Position numbers and translations under genes: made by a program. A model generated the notes under the pieces. It saw only the letters and a program-made list of their open reading frames with translations. It was not told the DNA's origin and did no database searches. A DNA stretch of 64,000 nucleotides from Streptomyces sp. SirexAA-E. Lineage in GTDB: Bacteria; Actinomycetota; Actinomycetes; Streptomycetales; Streptomycetaceae. The DNA is taken from positions 682,001 to 746,000 of the forward strand of contig NC_015953.1 of assembly GCF_000177195.2 (NCBI RefSeq), given 5' to 3'. Within the stretch, counting starts at the first letter, position 1. Each line of letters opens with the position of its first letter. Below, piece by piece: positions 59,449 to 64,000 of this stretch.

Positions 59449-59919
59449 ATGACTGCGCAGGTTCATGTCCCGTCTCTGTTCGCCCGGGTCGGCACCGCCT
59501 CGGTCCTCACCATCGCCGTCGGCACCACGATGCTGGCGCCCGGCATGGTGAACGACGCCGAGGCCGCGACCCACTCCGCGAAAGCGCTCAGGATCGCCGC
59601 CTCGAAGAAAGGCGCGCCCTACAGATGGGGCGCCGCGGGCCCCCACCGGTTCGACTGCTCCGGCCTGACGCTCTATTCGTTCAAGAAGGCGGGGAAAAAA
59701 CTTCCCCGCACCGCCCAGCAGCAGTACAACTCGACACGGCACCTGACCAGGTCACAGCGGCAACGCGGTGACCTGGTCTTTTTTCATTCCGGTAGCAACG
59801 TCTACCACGTGGGGATCTATGCGGGCGGGGGCAAGATCTGGCACTCGCCGAAGACTGGGGCCGTGGTCCGCCTGGAGAAGATCTGGGCGAACAACGTCTG
59901 GTACGGAAGAGTCCGGTAG
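59449..59919 (+). CDS. Secreted NlpC/P60 cell-wall endopeptidase
   Basis: 156 residues. A signal peptide runs to about residue 39 (hydrophobic SVLTIAVGTTMLAPG, then DAEAA). The rest is one NlpC/P60 domain: catalytic Cys in FDCSGLTLYS near residue 70, His in YHVGIYAG near residue 120, and a second polar residue in WHSPK. It cleaves peptidoglycan stem peptides. ATG after GAAGGG. Controlled by the upstream riboswitch; no extra binding domains are present. Confidence 0.92.
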   Translation: MTAQVHVPSLFARVGTASVLTIAVGTTMLAPGMVNDAEAATHSAKALRIAASKKGAPYRWGAAGPHRFDCSGLTLYSFKKAGKKLPRTAQQQYNSTRHLTRSQRQRGDLVFFHSGSNVYHVGIYAGGGKIWHSPKTGAVVRLEKIWANNVWYGRVR

Positions 59920-59925
59920 GAAGAC

Positions 59926-59958
59926 CCGCCGGACACCTCGTACGGGGGTGTCCGGCGG
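59926..59958. terminator. Hairpin between convergent NlpC/P60 and LysE genes
   Basis: CCGCCGGACACC (59926-59937) and GGTGTCCGGCGG (59947-59958), perfect 12-base arms with a 9-base loop. Confidence 0.75.
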
Positions 59959-59969
59959 AGCGGAGCGCC

Positions 59970-60608
59970 TCAGTGCAGTTGGGGGCCGGCCACCAGGGCC
60001 AGCCCCAGCGCGGTGAGCGCCACCCCGCTGCCGCCCTCGATCGCCCGGGCTGTACGCGGCCGGCGCAGCCACCGGCCGAGACGGTCCACCAGCAGAGCGA
60101 CGGCCGGGAACCAGATCAGCGCCAGCAGCACGACCACGGCGGCGAGCAGCAGCGTCCTGGGCAGGGGCGGCTGCCCCTGCGGGACGAACTGCGGCAGCAG
60201 GCTGAGGAAGAGCACGGGTGCCTTGGGGTTCAGGGCGTTGGTGAGGAACCCCTGGCGCAGTGCCCGGCGGTGTCCGGTCCGCGTCCGGTCCTCCGGCCCG
60301 CCCTCGTCGGCCCCGGTACCGCGCCGCCGCCACGACGCGTACAGCGCGCGGAGCCCGAGGTGGAGGACGTACGCGCCGCCGAGCAGCTGCACCGTGCGGA
60401 ACAGGGCGGGCACCGCCACCAGCACCGCGGCGAGCCCTGCCACGGCCAGGGCGGTGTGCACCAGCAGGCCCCCGGCGACCCCGACAGCCGTGGCGAGCCC
60501 GGCGCGGCGTGAGACGAGGGCGTTGCGTACGACCACGGTGAAGTCCGCGCCGGGCAGGGCGACCATCCCGGCGGCGACGGCGACGAAGGCGAGCAGTTGT
60601 GCGTCCAT
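59970..60608 (-). CDS. LysE/RhtB family amino acid exporter
   Basis: 212 residues, about six helices. The N-terminal MVALPGADFTVVVRNAL and central GFLTNALNPKAPVLFLSLLP motifs are typical of LysE/RhtB exporters. Substrate unknown. Divergent from a LysR regulator, with an inverted repeat between them, which suggests control by that protein. Confidence 0.88.
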   Translation of the reverse strand: MDAQLLAFVAVAAGMVALPGADFTVVVRNALVSRRAGLATAVGVAGGLLVHTALAVAGLAAVLVAVPALFRTVQLLGGAYVLHLGLRALYASWRRRGTGADEGGPEDRTRTGHRRALRQGFLTNALNPKAPVLFLSLLPQFVPQGQPPLPRTLLLAAVVVLLALIWFPAVALLVDRLGRWLRRPRTARAIEGGSGVALTALGLALVAGPQLH

Positions 60609-60624
60609 GGGTCCACCCTGGCCC

Positions 60625-60666
60625 GGCAGACCCTTTAGCGTGTACTTGCAATCTTCTGGGTCTGCC
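60625..60666. promoter_or_regulatory. Inverted repeat between lysE-like and lysR-like genes
   Basis: GGCAGACCC (60625-60633) and GGGTCTGCC (60658-60666), 9-base perfect arms, 24-base spacer, in the 72-base divergent gap. Placement fits a LysR-type binding region. Confidence 0.5.
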
Positions 60667-60680
60667 TAAAGGAACGCTTC

Positions 60681-61595
60681 ATGTACGACCCGACGCGGCT
60701 CGCCGCGCTCGTGGCGGTGGCCGAGGCCGGTTCGATCACCCGGGCGGCCGCTCGGCTGGGCTACACCGCGCCCGCGCTCTCGCAGCAGCTGGCCAAGCTG
60801 GAGCGGGAGGCCGGTGCCGCACTCCTGGTCCGTCACCACCGCGGGGCACGCCTGACGGCGGCCGGTGAGCTGCTGGCCGGACGCGCCCGGCGGGTGCTGG
60901 ACGAGATGGACCAGGCCCGGCACGAGCTGGCCCGGCTGGCGGGCCTGTCGGGCGGCCGGCTGCGCGTCGGTACGTTCACCACGGCCGGGATCCATCTGCT
61001 GCCCCCGGTGCTCAGCGCCTTCCGGCGTGCCCATCCGGATGTGGAGCTGAGCGTGAGGGACTACGAACCGCCGAGCGGGGTCGCGGCCGTGGCGTCGGGT
61101 GAGGTGGATCTGGCGCTGACCCATGCCTACGAACCCGCGGCGCCCGATCCGATGCCCGCGGGGGTGTCGGTCGAACCGCTGCTCGTCGAGGAGCTGGTAT
61201 TGATCTCGGCGGTCGGGCACATGCTGTCCGAGGGCACCGGTCCGCTGCCCGTGACCGAACTGGCGGGCCGCCCCCTGATCAGCAGCGCTCCCGGGCATCC
61301 GCCGCGGCGCGGTGTGGAACGCGCGCTGGCCGAGGCCGGGGCGACGCCCGCGGTGGTCTGCGAGTCCCCCGGGTACGCCCTGGTGTGCGCGCTCGTGAGC
61401 GCCGCCCTGGGGGTGGCGGTGGTACCGGAGATGGTCGCCGCGATGTCACCCGCGCCCGTCGCCGTACGCCGTCTCGAGCCTGCTTCCTTCCGGCGCACGA
61501 TCTCGGTGGTGCACCGGGGTGAGCGTGACACCTCCGCGGCCACGACACTGAGGGCGCTGCTGCGTGGCGGTTTCGGGCGGTCCGCCGCGCCGTGA
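60681..61595 (+). CDS. LysR family transcriptional regulator
   Basis: 304 residues. The N-terminal winged helix-turn-helix has SITRAAARLGYTAPALSQQL near residues 17-36, followed by a substrate-binding domain (RVGTFTTAGIHLLPPVL). ATG follows AAAGGA. Likely controls the divergent LysE exporter. Convergent with the next gene, only three bases apart. Confidence 0.9.
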   Translation: MYDPTRLAALVAVAEAGSITRAAARLGYTAPALSQQLAKLEREAGAALLVRHHRGARLTAAGELLAGRARRVLDEMDQARHELARLAGLSGGRLRVGTFTTAGIHLLPPVLSAFRRAHPDVELSVRDYEPPSGVAAVASGEVDLALTHAYEPAAPDPMPAGVSVEPLLVEELVLISAVGHMLSEGTGPLPVTELAGRPLISSAPGHPPRRGVERALAEAGATPAVVCESPGYALVCALVSAALGVAVVPEMVAAMSPAPVAVRRLEPASFRRTISVVHRGERDTSAATTLRALLRGGFGRSAAP

Positions 61596-61598
61596 GGG

Positions 61599-62030
61599 TC
61601 AGGCGAGGGTGGGAGCGGGCCAGGGCACGGTGACCGCCACGGTCTTGCCGCCGTCCCGGGTCGGACGGACGGCGAGCCGGCCGCCGCACTCCTTGGCGAG
61701 TGCCCGGACGATGACCAGGCCCCGTCCGTTGTCCTGCCGGACCGCCGCGGGCAGCCGCTGGGGCCGCCGCGGGTGACTGTCCGTCACCCCGAGGTGCAGC
61801 ACGGCGTCCCGGTCCAGGCGCAGGTCCACGGTGAAGGTGGGCGACTGGCCGAAGGTGTGCTGGACGGCGTTGGTGGTGAGCTCGGAGACGATCAGCCGGA
61901 GGGCGTCGGCGGCGTCGGTGGCCTCGGGCAGGCCCCATTCGGCCAGGACACGGGCCACGTGTCTGCGGGCCCGGGAGACCGAGGCCGGATCGCTCGGCAG
62001 GGTGACGGTGGATTCCTGCTGGTCTGCCAT
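61599..62030 (-). CDS. HATPase_c-type ATP-binding protein (anti-sigma/RsbW-like)
   Basis: 143 residues. A single Bergerat-fold kinase-like domain: the N-box is SELTTNAVQH near residue 50, and the later DNGRGLVIV and GGKTVAVTV blocks complete the ATP site. Streptomycetes have many such proteins, some of them anti-sigma factors; no sigma factor or antagonist lies next to it. ATG at 62030. Confidence 0.8.
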   Translation of the reverse strand: MADQQESTVTLPSDPASVSRARRHVARVLAEWGLPEATDAADALRLIVSELTTNAVQHTFGQSPTFTVDLRLDRDAVLHLGVTDSHPRRPQRLPAAVRQDNGRGLVIVRALAKECGGRLAVRPTRDGGKTVAVTVPWPAPTLA

Positions 62031-62217
62031 GGCGAGCCGTCCCTTTCCGCCCCGGCCGATGCGCGACCGGCCTGGCCTGTTCTGCGCGCCAGCCTGCCAC
62101 CGATCCCGCGCCCGGTCAGGACGATGAGCCAAGATGTGCAGATATCTGTCGCTCGATACGGTGAACCGCACCCGAGAAGCCGGATATCGGCACCCCGGGC
62201 CCCTTCGCCGGGCCGCG

Positions 62218-63366
62218 TCAGTCGGCCGCCAGGGGTGCGGTGTCCACCACGGTGGCCACCGCGGTGGTGATCTGCCGCTCCGTCAGGTCTGCGCGGGCCG
62301 TCAGCCGCAGCCGGGAGACGCCGTCGGGGACCGACGGCGGCCGGAAGCAGCCCACGGCGAGCCCCGCCGCACGGCAGTCGGCGGCCCAGGTGACCGCCTG
62401 GTGGGCGGACGGGGCCCGGACGGAGACGACGGCCGCGTCGGGACGTACGGCGGTGAGCCCCGCCCGGGTCAGCCGCTCGTACAGCTCGGCGGCGACCGCG
62501 CGGGCCCGGTCCGCGCGGTGCGGCTCGTCGCGCAGCAGCCTCAGGCCGGCGAGGGCGGCGCCTGCGGCGGCGGGGGCGAGTCCGGTGTCGAAGATGAACG
62601 TACGGGCGGTGTTGACCAGGTGGTCGATGACGCGGGCGGGGCCGAGGACCGCCCCGCCCTGGCTGCCGAGGGACTTGGAGAGGGTGACCGTGGCGACGAC
62701 GTCGTCCGCTCCCGCGAGTCCGGCGGCGGCGAGCGCTCCCCGTCCGCCCTCGCCCAGGACGCCCAGTCCGTGCGCGTCGTCGACCAGCAGGGCGGCTCCC
62801 GTCTCCCGGCAGGCGCCGGCGAGCGCGGTGAGCGGAGCGGCGTCGCCGTCCACCGAGAACACGGAGTCGGTGACGGCCAGGGCTCGTCCGGGGTGCCCGT
62901 CGAGCGCCTTGCGTACGGCGTCGGGGTCCGCGTGCGGCACGACGGCGGTGCCGGCCCGGGAGAGACGGCAACCGTCCACGATGGAGGCGTGATTGCCCGC
63001 GTCGGAGACGATCAGCGCCCCGGGTCCGGTGAGGGCGGTCAGGGCGGCGAGGTTGGCGGCGTAGCCGGAGGAGAACACCAGCGCGGCCTCGAAGCCGCAG
63101 AAACGCGCCAGCTCGCCCTCCAGTTCGGCGTGCAGGGCGGTGGACCCGGTGACCAGCCGTGAACCGGTCGATCCCGCTCCCCAGCGCCTGGCCGCCTCGG
63201 CCGCCGCCTCGGTGACCCGCGGATGGCGGGTGAGGCCGAGGTAGTCGTTGCTCGCGAGGTCCAGCGGACCGGTCCCGGCGGGCCGGGGGCGCAGGTTCCT
63301 GACGAGTCCGGCTCCGGCGCGGCGCCGGGCCTCGTCGTCGATCCAGTCGAACGGGGCGGAGGACAT
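62218..63366 (-). CDS. bioF: 8-amino-7-oxononanoate synthase
   Basis: 382 residues, PLP-dependent alpha-oxoamine synthase. It condenses pimeloyl thioester with alanine in biotin synthesis. Visible: NDYLGLTRHP near residue 38, HASIVDGCRLSRA near residue 127, VDDAHGLGVLG, and the PLP Lys in TLSKSLGSQGG near residue 230. ATG after AAAGGGAC. Divergent from bioB, so the biotin genes are split by a 143-base promoter region. Confidence 0.93.
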   Translation of the reverse strand: MSSAPFDWIDDEARRRAGAGLVRNLRPRPAGTGPLDLASNDYLGLTRHPRVTEAAAEAARRWGAGSTGSRLVTGSTALHAELEGELARFCGFEAALVFSSGYAANLAALTALTGPGALIVSDAGNHASIVDGCRLSRAGTAVVPHADPDAVRKALDGHPGRALAVTDSVFSVDGDAAPLTALAGACRETGAALLVDDAHGLGVLGEGGRGALAAAGLAGADDVVATVTLSKSLGSQGGAVLGPARVIDHLVNTARTFIFDTGLAPAAAGAALAGLRLLRDEPHRADRARAVAAELYERLTRAGLTAVRPDAAVVSVRAPSAHQAVTWAADCRAAGLAVGCFRPPSVPDGVSRLRLTARADLTERQITTAVATVVDTAPLAAD

Positions 63367-63442
63367 GGCTGGGTCCCTTTTGTAGGCAGCTCACAGACCC
63401 TAGCGGGGCGCGGAGCAGGGCAGGGTGTGGCAAGGCACACAC

Positions 63443-63482
63443 CATCGGCCGTCTCTCCTGTCCGGTTCCTCCTTGGCCGATG
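63443..63482. promoter_or_regulatory. Inverted repeat between bioF and bioB
   Basis: CATCGGCC (63443-63450) and GGCCGATG (63475-63482), perfect 8-base arms, 24-base spacer, in the divergent gap. It could be a regulator site for both biotin genes; no known BioQ or BirA consensus was matched. Confidence 0.35.
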
Positions 63483-63509
63483 GCCGTGCGGTAGGCCAGG
63501 ATCAGGCTC

Positions 63510-64000
63510 ATGGACCTGCTGAACACGCTGGTGGACAAGGGGCTGCGGCGCGAACTGCCGACCCGTGAAGAAGCGCTCGCCGTGCTGGCGACCTCCGACG
63601 ACGAACTGCTCGACGTGGTGGCCGCGGCCGGAAAGGTGCGCCGCCAGTGGTTCGGGCGGCGCGTGAAGCTCAACTACCTGGTGAATCTGAAGTCCGGGCT
63701 CTGCCCCGAGGACTGCTCGTACTGCTCGCAACGGCTGGGCTCCAAGGCGGAGATCCTCAAGTACACCTGGCTGAAGCCGGACGAGGCGTCGAAGGCCGCC
63801 GCCGCCGGGGTGGCCGGGGGCGCGAAGCGGGTCTGTCTGGTGGCCAGCGGCCGGGGGCCCACGGACCGGGACGTGGACCGGGTGTCGAAGACCATCGAGG
63901 CGATCAAGGACCGGCACGAGGACGTCGAGGTCTGCGCCTGTCTCGGCCTGCTCTCCGAGGGCCAGGCGGAACGGCTGAAGTCGGCCGGCGCCGACGCGTA
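63510..64000 (+). CDS. bioB: Biotin synthase (3' end cut off)
   Basis: The first 163 residues are present. The radical SAM cluster motif is [11 protein letters not shown] near residue 65, the CxxxCxxC that binds the 4Fe-4S cluster. YLVNLKSG before it and [15 protein letters not shown] after it are typical of BioB. It inserts sulfur into dethiobiotin. The gene runs off the right edge of the window. Confidence 0.95.
   Translation, partial: MDLLNTLVDKGLRRELPTREEALAVLATSDDELLDVVAAAGKVRRQWFGRRVKLNYLVNLKSGLCPEDCSYCSQRLGSKAEILKYTWLKPDEASKAAAAGVAGGAKRVCLVASGRGPTDRDVDRVSKTIEAIKDRHEDVEVCACLGLLSEGQAERLKSAGADA

Noticed and set aside
62138..62149. Palindrome CAGATATCTG upstream of the HATPase gene
   Set aside because: Ten bases with no spacing or second copy; could occur by chance.

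Overview
The window is high-GC, densely packed DNA from a Streptomyces-type actinomycete. It shows GTG and TTG starts, ATGA stop/start overlaps, long GC-rich hairpins as terminators, 19-bp DmdR/IdeR iron boxes, and marker genes such as murT-gatD, a urease operon and a group III phosphofructokinase. Both ends are cut: the first gene lacks its 5' end and bioB lacks its 3' end. No tRNA, rRNA, CRISPR array or intact insertion sequence was seen.

Left block (1-21.8 kb): three fused ABC exporter subunits, a type II NADH dehydrogenase (ndh), an ATP-dependent DNA ligase, a YdjM-like membrane protein, a DEAD/DEAH helicase, acyl-CoA thioesterase II, a small zinc-finger-like protein, a GNAT enzyme coupled to a glutathione peroxidase, an acyl-CoA dehydrogenase divergent from a TetR regulator, peptide deformylase, murT-gatD, pfkA, a CtaG-like membrane protein and a 52-residue membrane protein. 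These are mostly housekeeping genes separated by strong hairpin terminators.

Centre (21.8-47.6 kb): an iron-regulated siderophore locus that matches the coelichelin cluster gene for gene (cchA to cchK). It holds a formyltransferase, an ornithine N-hydroxylase, a four-gene ferri-siderophore importer (cchC-F), two exporter half-subunits (cchG, cchI), the trimodular NRPS cchH, an esterase (cchJ) and an MbtH protein (cchK). The adenylation codes read from the NRPS (DINYWGGIG, DFWNVGMVH, DMENLGLIN) fit N5-formyl-N5-hydroxyornithine, threonine and N5-hydroxyornithine. Seven iron boxes sit in front of the transcription units. Two of them also control genes outside the classical cch set: an isochorismatase-like hydrolase with an acetylglutamate kinase, and a probable N-acetylglutamate synthase. 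Together these look like a dedicated supply line for ornithine, the main building block.

Right block (47.6-64 kb): a PlsC-like acyltransferase, a Rossmann-fold dehydrogenase, a secreted S33 peptidase, the urease operon ureABCFGD, a TetR regulator with a divergent membrane protein and repeated operators, a decayed patch holding a clpP pseudogene fused head-on to a truncated Phd antitoxin gene, a c-di-AMP (ydaO-type) riboswitch in front of an NlpC/P60 hydrolase, a LysE exporter divergent from a LysR regulator, an HATPase-type anti-sigma-like protein, and divergent bioF and bioB.

The most unusual points are: the iron-boxed arginine/ornithine genes; a 33-codon ORF translationally coupled to cchJ; complementary degeneracy of the ABC exporter partners at two loci; loss of the catalytic histidine in the third condensation domain of CchH; and the clpP/phd wreck.
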